From a virus: DNA of 64,000 nucleotides. Shown here piece by piece: positions 53,025 through 61,220 of this stretch. A program made the position numbers and the translations under genes. Where the stretch lies: positions 313,931 through 377,930 of the IMG/VR virus record IMGVR_UViG_3300032770_000001; one strand, 5' to 3'. The notes under the pieces were generated by a model that made no database searches, was not told the origin of the DNA, and saw nothing but the letters and a program-made list of their open reading frames with translations. Positions within the stretch are counted from its first letter, which is position 1. Each line of letters opens with the position of its first letter.

Positions 53025-53924
53025 TTACGAGTGGTGGTCAAGCGGCTCTTCGCCATGCTGCACTTTACGCTCGCGGTACTCGTGAATGTGATCCTCGTAC
53101 CATTTGAAGCCCTCATCGAGCAGCTTGCGCATGATCTGCGGCTTCCCGGTCGCCCAATAGTAGCGCCACGACAAGCGGTTATTCACCGCCGAATCATTCT
53201 GCCCATCCCAGCGGCGATCCTTCCACACGAAATCCTGCACCCCGTTGTTGCCGATTTGGGGATGCCAAATGTGTAAGATTTGACCGGGCATGGTTTTGTG
53301 CGGAGCCCAGAGCGTGTCCATCGCTCGCATGGCGGCGTGGTCTTCACCGCCCCAGCCACGAAAGCGCGGGTCCCAGCCGCCCACCGCGTCGAACGCTTCA
53401 CGGGGCATGATCTGGCACATCGCTCCGTACCAGTGTCCTTTGTCAGGCTCCCCCTTGTAGTAATGATCCTCGTTCGGAGGAGTAGGAAACTCCACCGGAT
53501 GCTGAGGATCGGATGCCAAAATAAGTTCCGACGCAGCTTGTGTCAGACGGTAGAATTTACGATAGGGCACGAACCACAACTTGTGCCCCTTCTTACGTGC
53601 CAGACGAATCTCTTCAACGCAAGCGAGGAGATCGTTGATTGCCATGTAACCATCGGCATCGATCAGCACCAGCACATCGCCCTTGGATTTGGCGACACCG
53701 TTGTTGATCGCCACACATTTGGAGAAAGGCACATTAAGATCGGGGTCTTCTCCCATGATGATCTCGGCACCGGGAAGCTGTGCCTTCCAATACTTTTTCA
53801 GCCAGATGACGTTGCGAGCACGCGGATGCGTCGGATTAGGGCAGCGGAACGGAATGATGATGCTAATCCCGCGACCCTTCCGGAATTTCCCGAAGAACTC
53901 CATAATTGCGGCTAACCAAGTCAT
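53025..53924 (-). CDS. GT2-family glycosyltransferase
   Basis: 299 residues. ISIIIPFRCPNP (20-31) begins the GT-A fold, LVLIDADGY (85-93) holds the DxD metal site, and GGWDPRFRGWGGEDHAAM (about 182-199) is the acceptor-side GWDxxFxGWGGED motif of galactosyltransferase-like GT2 enzymes. Soluble, no membrane segment. It transfers a sugar from a nucleotide donor. Overlap of four bases with the pyruvyltransferase-like gene suggests joint work on a glycan, on the virion, phage DNA or the host surface. Confidence 0.82.
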   Translation of the reverse strand: MTWLAAIMEFFGKFRKGRGISIIIPFRCPNPTHPRARNVIWLKKYWKAQLPGAEIIMGEDPDLNVPFSKCVAINNGVAKSKGDVLVLIDADGYMAINDLLACVEEIRLARKKGHKLWFVPYRKFYRLTQAASELILASDPQHPVEFPTPPNEDHYYKGEPDKGHWYGAMCQIMPREAFDAVGGWDPRFRGWGGEDHAAMRAMDTLWAPHKTMPGQILHIWHPQIGNNGVQDFVWKDRRWDGQNDSAVNNRLSWRYYWATGKPQIMRKLLDEGFKWYEDHIHEYRERKVQHGEEPLDHHS

Positions 53925-54685
53925 TGTAGCAGCTTTCCTAACTCTCGATAAGCGTCGTAGATGGCAAATTTCACGTCCTCGACATGGAAGCGGCTCGGTG
54001 ATTCTACGACCCCAGTCTTAAACTCCATTTGAATTGACGCACTATAATCGCGAAACTTGAAGTCCCCGCCGTCTCTGTCCATCGTCTTGGGAACTTCCAC
54101 ACGACGGGGGATTCCAAATCCATCCGCAACGATCATGCCATGCAGTGACGATGTCACAATCTTTTTACAAGCACCAATCTGACGAATCACGTCCAAAGGT
54201 TTCTGCTGCGGGTCAATGATTTTGATCTTAGTGCCCTGCGGCATGTTCATAAATCGCGGCACCAATTCCTTGTCTGTCCAATGAGCCACAATCCCCAAAT
54301 CCCACTGTTTCTCCTGAGCCCCAACCAATTCGTCCGCCAGAATTCCGGGGTCACCGATGGCTGGGTTGCCCGGTACGCCTTTAGCCGTAAGCGGGCCACG
54401 GACGGCGAGAATTTTGGCTGTGACTCCCGATCTGTACTGCACCAGATGGAGACGGGAGTTTTCCATCAAACGACCTGACCCTAAAATGTACCCATCCCAG
54501 AGCGGTGGAATGTGCTCCAGAATTGATCCTATGGATGCGATTTTTGAATGACTGACCGTACCCCATTCAGTCTTGACGTAAGCGAAGCGTTCGAGCAACA
54601 GCGGAGCGAGTTGGTCACCGAAATTCGGAACCTCGTTCCACCAGTAAGCTTTAATTGCAGGCTGTTTCTTGAATGGATTTTTCAC
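53921..54685 (-). CDS. Polysaccharide pyruvyltransferase-family protein
   Basis: 254 residues. NEVPNFGDQLAPLLLERF (17-34), LGSGRLME, VRGPLTAKG, AIGDPGILAD and VTSSLHGMIVADGFGIP are in family order for PF04230-type pyruvyltransferases. These add pyruvate ketals from phosphoenolpyruvate to sugars, giving negative charge. With the GT2 gene it could build or cap a modified glycan that blocks superinfection or decorates the capsid. The stretch before the start has GAGGGG as ribosome-binding site. Confidence 0.8.
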   Translation of the reverse strand: MKNPFKKQPAIKAYWWNEVPNFGDQLAPLLLERFAYVKTEWGTVSHSKIASIGSILEHIPPLWDGYILGSGRLMENSRLHLVQYRSGVTAKILAVRGPLTAKGVPGNPAIGDPGILADELVGAQEKQWDLGIVAHWTDKELVPRFMNMPQGTKIKIIDPQQKPLDVIRQIGACKKIVTSSLHGMIVADGFGIPRRVEVPKTMDRDGGDFKFRDYSASIQMEFKTGVVESPSRFHVEDVKFAIYDAYRELGKLLQ

Positions 54686-54754
54686 TTCTTCCCCTCACTT
54701 ACGAGAGGGGTAGCCCCGCAGAAAATTCACTGACAAAAAAATTTTGGAAAGTCC

Positions 54755-54782
54755 AATAAAAACGGGGTTCCGAAGAACCCCG
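54755..54782 (-). terminator. Rho-independent terminator with UUCG-type loop, leftward
   Basis: On the minus strand CGGGGTTC-TTCG-GAACCCCG (54782-54763) followed by TTTTTATT. Perfect 8-bp stem with a stable tetraloop. It ends the operon whose last gene stops at 54807. Confidence 0.88.
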
Positions 54783-54806
54783 CTAGGCCAGAAATTTTAG
54801 GGAGGA

Positions 54807-55478
54807 TTAGTCGCCTTCGCCGGGAGCAGCGAATCCGGTTTCGATGGCTTGTTCCTCGGCAGTGTAGCTGTCGCCATCCGACAGCGTGACTGTTGGCGGC
54901 TCGGTGAACTGAGCTTCAACTTCGTTGCCGTTGAGAGTCAGTTCGGCTTCGCCTTCAACAGTTGTGCCATCCTCAGCGGTGAGCTTCACGTTGGCGACTG
55001 CATCAGGAACATCCTCAGGCTCGTCAGTGTGAACGTGCTTGAAGTCTTTCGGCAGCTTGCAATCTTCGCGTGTGCACTCAGGCGTCTCCGTTGGAGCAGG
55101 CTTGACCTGCTGTGCTTGGGGCACCTGTTGCGGGTCACTGATCTCATAAGTGAAGACAAACGCCTCGGTCTCTTCCGGCTTCGTGCAACCTTCCGGCAGT
55201 TCCCACTTGATGAGGATGCGCTTGCCCTCGTACTTGGTCATCGTGTCCTTGTGAAGTTCGACCTTGTCGCCCTGCTTGGCAATCAGTGCGGCACACAAAG
55301 TGGATAGACGGCTGTTCTGCGTGTACAGTTCACGGGCTTGCGTAATGACTTGTCCAAGGGTCGTGCTGGGGTCAGTCTTCAGTGCTTCGAGTTCTGCTTC
55401 AAGTTGCTGGCAGTATTTCTGAAGCGGCTTCAGGTACATCTTGGTGATAGCTTTGTTGCGCTTGTTGTTGCGTCCCAT
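54807..55478 (-). CDS. Hypothetical acidic protein with N-terminal coiled coil
   Basis: 223 residues. Residues 10-60 are a basic to coiled-coil stretch (YLKPLQKYCQQLEAELEAL). The C-terminal half is acidic and low in complexity (TDEPEDVPDAVANV, EDGTTVEGEAELTLNGNE) with a beta-like repeat. CTREDC is a possible disulphide or metal pair. Could be a scaffolding or virion-associated protein; unassigned. Confidence 0.58.
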   Translation of the reverse strand: MGRNNKRNKAITKMYLKPLQKYCQQLEAELEALKTDPSTTLGQVITQARELYTQNSRLSTLCAALIAKQGDKVELHKDTMTKYEGKRILIKWELPEGCTKPEETEAFVFTYEISDPQQVPQAQQVKPAPTETPECTREDCKLPKDFKHVHTDEPEDVPDAVANVKLTAEDGTTVEGEAELTLNGNEVEAQFTEPPTVTLSDGDSYTAEEQAIETGFAAPGEGD

Positions 55479-55490
55479 AGTTTTCCTATC

Positions 55491-55646
55491 TTACGCTGTT
55501 TTCTCGATTGCTTCCACGATCTGCATTGGGTCCATGTCATCGAAGGTGTGCCCCTCGTACCATTGCTGAGCCAGTTCGATGCCTTTGATGACCTGTTCTT
55601 GGGTGTAGGTTACAACCGGGTCGAGAGTGTCGTCGCCGAATGCCAT
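55491..55646 (-). CDS. Small hypothetical protein
   Basis: 51 residues (start MAFGDDTLDPVVTY), with AGAGGAAT before the ATG and one base after the preceding stop codon (TAACATG). Acidic and helical (EQVIKGIELAQQWYEG). Function unknown. Confidence 0.55.
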   Translation of the reverse strand: MAFGDDTLDPVVTYTQEQVIKGIELAQQWYEGHTFDDMDPMQIVEAIEKTA

Positions 55647-55647
55647 G

Positions 55648-55812
55648 TTATTCCTCTTCTGAATCGCTACAGTGAGCGAAGAGTAGTTTCCAGTTGTGCG
55701 TCAGATCGCTCTGTGCCATCTGGATCGCCTGCTGGATAGCTTCTTCCTCAGTCTCCGCTTCAACCGAGTAGTAGCTTTGAGCTTCGAGTTCGATGTCGAA
55801 ACTTTTCAGCAT
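55648..55812 (-). CDS. Small hypothetical protein
   Basis: 54 residues (start MLKSFDIELEAQSYYS). A beta strand then helix (ETEEEAIQQAIQMA), ending in acidic SDSEEE. The start overlaps the upstream stop by one base. Shape resembles small phage domain proteins of ferredoxin-like type, but this is not certain. Confidence 0.55.
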   Translation of the reverse strand: MLKSFDIELEAQSYYSVEAETEEEAIQQAIQMAQSDLTHNWKLLFAHCSDSEEE

Positions 55813-56129
55813 TACTTGGTTTCTGCTTTCTTGGTTTTCTTCGCACGCGGCTTTGGAACCTTCTTGCCGTATTGCGGGTTCTTGCTCATGACGCGGGTGA
55901 CCGGGTCAACGAGCCATTGACGGTTATCGATTTCGCCGGGTTGCGGCGGTGCATTCGGATCGACCGGGCCGCCCTTTTGTCCGAAAAGGCGAACCTTGCT
56001 GTCGAATAGTGGTTGATACTGGCATTCGATCCCCAGTGTGTCCTCGAAGGTGTCAATCCCGGTTTTCTTCACCGGGTTGCCGTCGTAGAGGAAGCGTCCG
56101 CCGACCGGAATTTTTTCCCAATTGGACAT
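55812..56129 (-). CDS. Hypothetical protein
   Basis: 105 residues from the ATG at 56129, preceded by CAGGAG; the frame continues upstream but lacks a ribosome-binding site. Beta-rich start (WEKIPVGGRFLYDGNPVKKT) and a basic Lys/Pro tail (KKVPKPRAKKTKKAETK). Possibly a single-domain virion or nucleic-acid-binding protein. Confidence 0.55.
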   Translation of the reverse strand: MSNWEKIPVGGRFLYDGNPVKKTGIDTFEDTLGIECQYQPLFDSKVRLFGQKGGPVDPNAPPQPGEIDNRQWLVDPVTRVMSKNPQYGKKVPKPRAKKTKKAETK

Positions 56130-56140
56130 GGTGTCTCCTG

Positions 56141-56347
56141 TTAAACGCTGAGGGTAGTGTTCGTCGGGTCGAAGTTGATGTTGAAGCTGCAACTGCGAGT
56201 GACGCCGTCGTACAGACCCTTGGCGATGTCGCGGACGACGCGCTCGGTCTCACCCTTAGTAAGACCACGGCTGCCCGTGTTCACTTTGGCTTTGACTTCG
56301 AGGCTGATTTCGCCATCGCGACCTTTTATGATGATAGTGCGTTTCAT
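56141..56347 (-). CDS. Hypothetical protein
   Basis: 68 residues (start MKRTIIIKGRDGEI), GAGG just upstream and a TATTGT element ahead. Small beta/alpha protein with the helix GLTKGETERVVRDIAKG. First gene of the five-gene operon running to the terminator at 54755. Function unknown. Confidence 0.58.
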   Translation of the reverse strand: MKRTIIIKGRDGEISLEVKAKVNTGSRGLTKGETERVVRDIAKGLYDGVTRSCSFNINFDPTNTTLSV

Positions 56348-56365
56348 GATGAATACCTCTTTCCT

Positions 56366-56371
56366 ACAATA
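56366..56371 (-). promoter_or_regulatory. Possible -10 element
   Basis: GGTATTGT on the minus strand, TATTGT at 56371-56366, 18 bases before ATG 56347, giving a leader of about 11 bases that includes GAGG. Resembles the other GGTANNNT elements. No -35 seen. Confidence 0.42.
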
Positions 56372-56379
56372 CCGAATTC

Positions 56380-58137
56380 CTACATCAATTCTTCCACAAT
56401 ATCTGAAGTTTCTTTAGGTTTCTCAGGCTCCGACTCAGGGATCGGGACGCCGTGGTCCGTCAGGAACTTCTTAGCCAACAGTTTGATGTGATCCGGGTCA
56501 ATCTGAAGCTTAGTGACCAAATCCTGATTCGGGTCTCGTATACCCTCCACTTGTTGCTTCTTCAGCCCCAGCACGTCCACGATGACCGGATCGCTGCCTT
56601 GCTCGGCAATCAGATAGTAAACGACCACGGGCTCATCCTGTCCATCGCGGTGAATACGACCGATGCATTGCTCGTGCACGCCGGGGCTCCAATCCAGTTC
56701 GCCGAAAACGGCGATGTGGCAGACATCCTGCAAACCATCCATTCCGGCTCCAGCCCGAAGGCTGATGATGAGCACCTTGGCTTGGCCGTCAATGAAGGCT
56801 TGCTTGGACTTTTCCTTTTGGGTGGGGGATTCCGACCCAGTGAACATGACCGGGTTGAGGTCCTTGAGCTTCTCTTTCCAAATCTCGTAGACTTCCCGGT
56901 GCCAACCATACAGTACCACCTGCTCGCCCTCTTCCACAAGCATCCGGACGAAGTCGGCAACGAAGGGGGCTTTGGCGATGCCAGTCGCCTGCCGGGTGAG
57001 CATGTCGAATTCCCCGGCTGCCTGCATTTTCTGACCGATGAAGCTTTGACCGCTTTGCAAAATGATCTTGGCAAGCTCGATAGCCTGACCGCGCAACTTT
57101 TGGAAGACTTCGGGGTTGCAGTCGATCTCGTGCGGAACTACAGTGACCTCCGGCAGTTCACGCTTCACTTCCTTACGAGTACGCCGTAGCATGAGTCCGG
57201 TCTGTCGGGCGAAAGTGCCGAATGCTGCCGGGTCTTTGATCGTGACCTTGTTGTACTCGTAGTCGCACCATTCGCGGCGGAACTCCTCCCATTCACCGAG
57301 GGCGTCCGGGCAGAGCACGCTCAGGACGTTATAGATTTCCCCGCCGTAATTGTAGATCGGGGTCGCCGACAGTCCGAGGCGGTAATCGCAATGCTTGGCG
57401 ATGTGCTTTGCTGCACGGTATTTCCCGGTGTCGTCATGGCGTAGTTCTTGCACTTCATCGAAAACCACTGACCGGATCAGACTCTTCTCGCCGCATAGGG
57501 TTTCCGCCCACCCAGCCAGCTTGTGGTAGTTGGAGATGATGACATCGGGGAACTCGCCCTTGGTGAACTTCAGGAGATCGTAAGGTGTACCTTTTCTCAG
57601 GACATGGCACTTCAGATCAGTGAACTTCGCCAGTTCTTTCTTCCATTGCGGCGGCAGGTGCGGTAGGGTAACCACCAGCGCGGGGAGTGTGACGGGGCGG
57701 GTGAATCCGCAGAACGATGTGGCGGTCTTGCCGAGTCCTACGTCATCCGCCAATAGGAGCCCGTGAGCCGCCAGCCACAGTTCGGCTGCGGTTGCCTGAT
57801 ATTCACGGGCAGGCAACTTCATCTTGAATTCCTGCCGTTCCTTCATCCCGGCAAGAATAGATTCTACGAGGCTCTGCCGCTCCCGGTGCTTGTCAGCCTG
57901 CTCGTGGAGGAACTCTGAGGGCCGAACCTCCATGGGATATCTAACAAGGAACGCTTCAAGATCGCGACAGTTCTCCGGAGTTGCGGTGATCCGGAGAAGA
58001 TCGAACTGGTAGACATCAACCTTTGCGAACCATCGCTTAAAGCGTAGGGCAACGTGCGGCTCCGTTTTGACTTCCCAGATACGGAGCGCCTTGTTGTACG
58101 TGCAGGTGCCATATAATTTAACTCCAGTCGTCGCCAT
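56380..58137 (-). CDS. SNF2-like superfamily 2 helicase/ATPase
   Basis: 585 residues from the ATG at 58137, chosen because a longer frame to 58233 lies inside the upstream gene. REYQATAAE and LLADDVGLGKTATS (Q-motif and Walker A), VVFDEVQEL as motif II (DEVQ instead of DEAH), LGLSATPIYN motif III, ISLRAGAGMDGLQ motif V and QCIGRIHRDGQ motif VI. The order fits SNF2/RapA-type translocases. It likely moves along DNA or RNA-polymerase complexes for replication, repair or host takeover. Confidence 0.82.
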   Translation of the reverse strand: MATTGVKLYGTCTYNKALRIWEVKTEPHVALRFKRWFAKVDVYQFDLLRITATPENCRDLEAFLVRYPMEVRPSEFLHEQADKHRERQSLVESILAGMKERQEFKMKLPAREYQATAAELWLAAHGLLLADDVGLGKTATSFCGFTRPVTLPALVVTLPHLPPQWKKELAKFTDLKCHVLRKGTPYDLLKFTKGEFPDVIISNYHKLAGWAETLCGEKSLIRSVVFDEVQELRHDDTGKYRAAKHIAKHCDYRLGLSATPIYNYGGEIYNVLSVLCPDALGEWEEFRREWCDYEYNKVTIKDPAAFGTFARQTGLMLRRTRKEVKRELPEVTVVPHEIDCNPEVFQKLRGQAIELAKIILQSGQSFIGQKMQAAGEFDMLTRQATGIAKAPFVADFVRMLVEEGEQVVLYGWHREVYEIWKEKLKDLNPVMFTGSESPTQKEKSKQAFIDGQAKVLIISLRAGAGMDGLQDVCHIAVFGELDWSPGVHEQCIGRIHRDGQDEPVVVYYLIAEQGSDPVIVDVLGLKKQQVEGIRDPNQDLVTKLQIDPDHIKLLAKKFLTDHGVPIPESEPEKPKETSDIVEELM

Positions 58138-58840
58138 AGTCTTGACGTTGAATCCACTGTCCCCACAGGCTTCGTTTGATGACCATCGCGTAGGTGAAAA
58201 GAGTGTCGTGGTTGGGGCTCCACATTTGCACATGCCCGTGGACGATCTGAACGTTCACGTCATAGTTCAACTGCTTAAAGGTTTTCCACTCGCGTTTCGG
58301 TTCTCCGAAAGCTTTGTGAATCCCATGCGATGTGTTCCGGATATAGCCGCCGAACGAAAGCCGCAGGTCTGGATCGGTCAGGTAATTCTCAGGGTGTGAC
58401 GCCGGGAAGCCGGGTGGGACATCGAATGCCACGCGAACCTCATCCATGTTGAACCCGCCTTTGGGCAAAGGCATCGTCCACGACACCGTGAACCAACCGT
58501 ACTTGTGATCCGCCAGCGTGGTCAACAATTTACCGTCTTTGTCGTAGGCAACGGTGTCCGGGAATTTCGCACGAAGCTGAGCCAACTGCTCGTCCATAGT
58601 GGGCGGCGGTGGAGGCGGAATATACTTCTTGCTGATCTTGAAGTCGTGTGTCTTGCTCAGGTTCTCCAGCGATTGGTTCGCTGCATCGTGCTCTTCGCAG
58701 CACGCCAGCCCCTCGCGGAAGGTGCCTTGGTCATCTGTCCAGAACGTCACGAAACAGCCGCAGGTGAACTCCAGTGTTCTGCCGAACGACGTTCCAGTGG
58801 TGCCATAGCCGTATTCGAGCTTACTGCACACGTTGTCCAT
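58118..58840 (-). CDS. Possible E2 (UBC)-like fold protein
   Basis: 240 residues from the ATG at 58840 (TAATG with the upstream gene). The C-terminal half, DEVRVAFDVPPGFPASHPEN, then DPDLRLSFGG and VHGHVQMWSPNHDTLFTY, resembles prokaryotic E2-like family E proteins (P-x-G-Y/F-P...P...F-x-x-x-P-x-L). The N-terminal half has CGCF and CCEEH, maybe zinc-binding, followed by a proline run. No obvious catalytic cysteine is in the expected place. The window also has a JAB protein, but 10 kb away, so a ubiquitin-like pathway is only a hypothesis. Confidence 0.5.
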   Translation of the reverse strand: MDNVCSKLEYGYGTTGTSFGRTLEFTCGCFVTFWTDDQGTFREGLACCEEHDAANQSLENLSKTHDFKISKKYIPPPPPPTMDEQLAQLRAKFPDTVAYDKDGKLLTTLADHKYGWFTVSWTMPLPKGGFNMDEVRVAFDVPPGFPASHPENYLTDPDLRLSFGGYIRNTSHGIHKAFGEPKREWKTFKQLNYDVNVQIVHGHVQMWSPNHDTLFTYAMVIKRSLWGQWIQRQDYGDDWS

Positions 58841-59700
58841 TAACTGCCTACCTTGGAGCCGTCCAGCCACTCAAACTCGCCCTGTTCGCCAACTGGGAGA
58901 TACTTGCTGCAACCACAACAAAACGTGGAGCCATAGAATTCAGGGTCGCGAGCATAAGTTTCAGCGATAGCCTGCCCCATACTGGTGATGGTGCCGCAGC
59001 CGGAGTTCAACTGTGCCTGTGTCCAGAAACGACCGACAAGATTGCTGTCTTCGCGCTCCGGATACTTTTCGTAAGCGACATAGTCCCACTTTGCGTACTG
59101 GATTTTCTCTTCGTCCGTCAAAGGACGAGTCGGATACTTGGGACGCACGCCGACGTGTTTGTAGGAGAGGCGCACCGGGCGAATAAACCCCTTCGAACGT
59201 TCAGTCTCGGATAGGACCCAATGATCTTTGTGCTGCCCGGTGACTGGGTCGATGGGTTGCGGGGCTGAGCCATATTTATCGACGTAGTCCGGATCAGCCG
59301 GACGCCCGGATGCGGTGACGCGACGGCTTTCGAAGCTCCCCTTGCCGGGATCGGCGGGACATTCTTCGGTCTTTTCCTTGGGGAAGATTTCGCCGTCCTC
59401 AAACAGAGCACGAATCTTCTCCTGCTCTTCATCAAGCTGCTTCTGGAGTTCCGGCGTCATGGCAACGTTGCCGCCCCAGCTATTTATGGATTCCATGCCA
59501 CGGGCTTTTTCAGCGGGACAGGGGAGAAGCGGACGCCCGTCAGTTACAGTGTCGTTGCTGTGTCCGGTGAAGGCGATGCCCCACAGTTGACGAAGTTCTT
59601 GCCAGTCTGGATGACGATCACAGTATTCGCATTCGCCGGGGGCGTGCAGGACACGTTGATCGCAGTGTGGAACTTGACCGATATGTTCAAAGCGGCTCAT
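58840..59700 (-). CDS. Hypothetical Cys/Trp-containing protein
   Basis: 286 residues from the ATG at 59700; a -10-like TATTGT sits six bases upstream, so this start is preferred to the one at 59751. CDQRVLHAPGECEYC at the N-terminus and FCCGCSKYLPVGEQGEFEWL near the C-terminus form a likely zinc pair. The middle is acidic and rich in Pro, Asp and Tyr. Family not recognised. Confidence 0.58.
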   Translation of the reverse strand: MSRFEHIGQVPHCDQRVLHAPGECEYCDRHPDWQELRQLWGIAFTGHSNDTVTDGRPLLPCPAEKARGMESINSWGGNVAMTPELQKQLDEEQEKIRALFEDGEIFPKEKTEECPADPGKGSFESRRVTASGRPADPDYVDKYGSAPQPIDPVTGQHKDHWVLSETERSKGFIRPVRLSYKHVGVRPKYPTRPLTDEEKIQYAKWDYVAYEKYPEREDSNLVGRFWTQAQLNSGCGTITSMGQAIAETYARDPEFYGSTFCCGCSKYLPVGEQGEFEWLDGSKVGS

Positions 59701-59706
59701 ACCAGT

Positions 59707-59712
59707 ACAATA
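59707..59712 (-). promoter_or_regulatory. -10 element, leaderless type
   Basis: TATTGT (59712-59707) followed by ACTGGT and then ATG 59700 on the minus strand, the same 6-base spacing as at 3779, 24231 and 62165. The upstream triplet is GAG, not TGG, so this copy is weaker. Confidence 0.42.
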
Positions 59713-59713
59713 C

Positions 59714-59884
59714 TCAAAGCCCTCTGAAATATTCTGCCATTTGTGGGGCAATGTCGATTACTTCTGTCCGGCAGCCGTTACAAACAAAACTCACGGTCGG
59801 ACCGTTGCCAAGACCCGGCGACTCGTAGAGGAAGGTTGCGATCTTTGAACAGCGGTCGCTACCGTAAGCGCAGGGGATGTTCAT
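59714..59884 (-). CDS. Small zinc-binding protein
   Basis: 56 residues from the ATG at 59884 (MNIPCAYGSDRC), eight bases after the preceding stop; the longer frame up to 60010 overlaps the nuclease gene and is rejected. CAYGSDRC and CNGC give a C-x6-C...C-x2-C metal site. Function unknown. Confidence 0.5.
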   Translation of the reverse strand: MNIPCAYGSDRCSKIATFLYESPGLGNGPTVSFVCNGCRTEVIDIAPQMAEYFRGL

Positions 59885-59892
59885 ATCCCGCG

Positions 59893-60246
59893 TTAGAGAA
59901 ACGAATGCAAGAGATGGACATGGTAAATCGTCTTGCCGTTCATCTCCGCTGGCAGGCTTAGGTGTTTGCTGCGGGTCGTCACTAGGATCAAAGATTGAAT
60001 TTCCGAACACTTGCTATATCTCCAAAGCTGCCGCGTCACTAAAGACTGCGACGAATCCACCTTCACTTCAATTCCGATGTCGCCAACCAGAAAATCGATG
60101 CGATCCCACGCTGAAAGCAGATGCTCGGCTTCGAACGTTAACCCCAATTGGGTGAGTAGAATGCCGATGCCGCGCTGAAGCTCTTTTTCGTCTTTGTAAT
60201 GAAACTTTGTGTTATAGATCGCTGTCGCTAAGTCTTTGGCTGTCAT
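59893..60246 (-). CDS. PD-(D/E)XK nuclease-like protein
   Basis: 117 residues from the ATG at 60246. DRIDFLVGDIGIEVKVDSSQ is the D-x(n)-E-x-K core, with a Lys-rich strand and LVTRQLWRYSKCSEIQSLIL as the following helix and strand. Similar size to small phage restriction-like endonucleases, Holliday-junction resolvases or VRR-like nucleases. It lies among Cys-rich miniproteins. Specific substrate unknown. Confidence 0.62.
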   Translation of the reverse strand: MTAKDLATAIYNTKFHYKDEKELQRGIGILLTQLGLTFEAEHLLSAWDRIDFLVGDIGIEVKVDSSQSLVTRQLWRYSKCSEIQSLILVTTRSKHLSLPAEMNGKTIYHVHLLHSFL

Positions 60247-60541
60247 CTTCGTCGCCGGGGTCGCATTGTCCAAACTCATCCACATCCATGTGACCTATCG
60301 CATTTTCTGAAAGCTGATGCAGTGTGGGTTCCGGTTCCGAACGTATGCCGCAATCCGGATCATGTCCATGCTGACTGCATTGAAAGCATTCCGAGCATTT
60401 CAACCATTCACTACACCCACAGGGGAGATCGGTGGGAGATTTGTCGCTATACAACAGGCTACGCCCACACTCGCCATCCTTGAAATCGCACTCTCGATCT
60501 GGGTGTTCACTTTTGCACTTCGAACAGAATGTCGTCGCCAT
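60212..60541 (-). CDS. Cys-rich zinc protein
   Basis: 109 residues from the ATG at 60541 (GGAGATGGAAAG upstream). CSKC, CDFKDGEC, PCGC, CSECFQC and CG give at least nine cysteines spaced like two or three zinc knuckles. Acidic C-terminus (CDPGDEDDSQ). Overlaps both neighbours. Unknown function. Confidence 0.52.
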   Translation of the reverse strand: MATTFCSKCKSEHPDRECDFKDGECGRSLLYSDKSPTDLPCGCSEWLKCSECFQCSQHGHDPDCGIRSEPEPTLHQLSENAIGHMDVDEFGQCDPGDEDDSQRLSDSDL

Positions 60542-60917
60542 CTTTCCATCTCCGATATTGTTCAGGCATACACACCGCGCACGGTCGATAACCCGCCATG
60601 ATCGCATCGTACTCGTCAGCGAAGAAAACACGGTGTTTGACGTATTGGCCCTTGGCTATGAATCGTAGTGCGCTGGGACAATCCAACCGACCATAAATCT
60701 TGAGCTTCCGGTGTCCGCCGAATTTCCCTTTACGGTTAATCTGGTAGGGCTGCCCAAAGCAGTTAATCAGGGTATACTGCTTGCCATGGCGGATACGACG
60801 TGCGTACCATTCCAGTACGGCTTCCTCGTCGCTCTCTTCAGAGACCGGGATTGCCCTTTGCTTCCGCTGTTTTCGCGTCAGCATCTCGACCATCTTGCGC
60901 TCTGCCTTGCTGCCCAT
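60507..60917 (-). CDS. Ada-type metal-binding-domain protein
   Basis: 136 residues. The C-terminal part HRVFFADEYDAIMAGYRPCA followed by VCMPEQYRRWK is close to the Ada zinc-binding domain (F-x-x-x-x-x-A-x-x-A-G-Y/F-R-P-C-x-x-C), and an upstream C completes the site (LDCPSALRF). In Ada this domain senses methylphosphotriesters in DNA. Here it stands alone on a basic N-terminal extension, so it may be a DNA-binding or damage-recognition protein of the phage. Confidence 0.68.
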   Translation of the reverse strand: MGSKAERKMVEMLTRKQRKQRAIPVSEESDEEAVLEWYARRIRHGKQYTLINCFGQPYQINRKGKFGGHRKLKIYGRLDCPSALRFIAKGQYVKHRVFFADEYDAIMAGYRPCAVCMPEQYRRWKDGDDILFEVQK

Positions 60918-61200
60918 TCGGGACTCTCCACATTACTCCAATACTGCGGAGAAATGAGGCGTCCTGCATGTTGATTGTGGTTTTTCTTACGCAGGATGAA
61001 CACTGACAATCCCATGACACCACATGGCGGGTACGAGCATAGAACAAAGACTCATCGACATCATCGTAATGCTGATGCATCCGTCTCTCCTGTTCCCAGC
61101 GCAGCATATCGAGCCGCTCACGCATGAGGTCGGGATCGAGGCCCCAGCCGCAGAGGTAGTAGTGTTCCCATCGCCGCTGTGGTTCCGGTTCCCAACCCAT
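60838..61200 (-). CDS. Hypothetical protein
   Basis: 120 residues (start MGWEPEPQRRWEHYY). Rich in Trp, Arg and Asp, with CQCSSC near residue 65. Its last 80 bases overlap the Ada-like gene, so the C-terminal 26 residues are less certain. Possibly zinc-binding; no family recognised. Confidence 0.45.
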   Translation of the reverse strand: MGWEPEPQRRWEHYYLCGWGLDPDLMRERLDMLRWEQERRMHQHYDDVDESLFYARTRHVVSWDCQCSSCVRKTTINMQDASFLRSIGVMWRVPNGQQGRAQDGRDADAKTAEAKGNPGL

Positions 61201-61220
61201 GCTAAAGAGACGGGTAGTTG

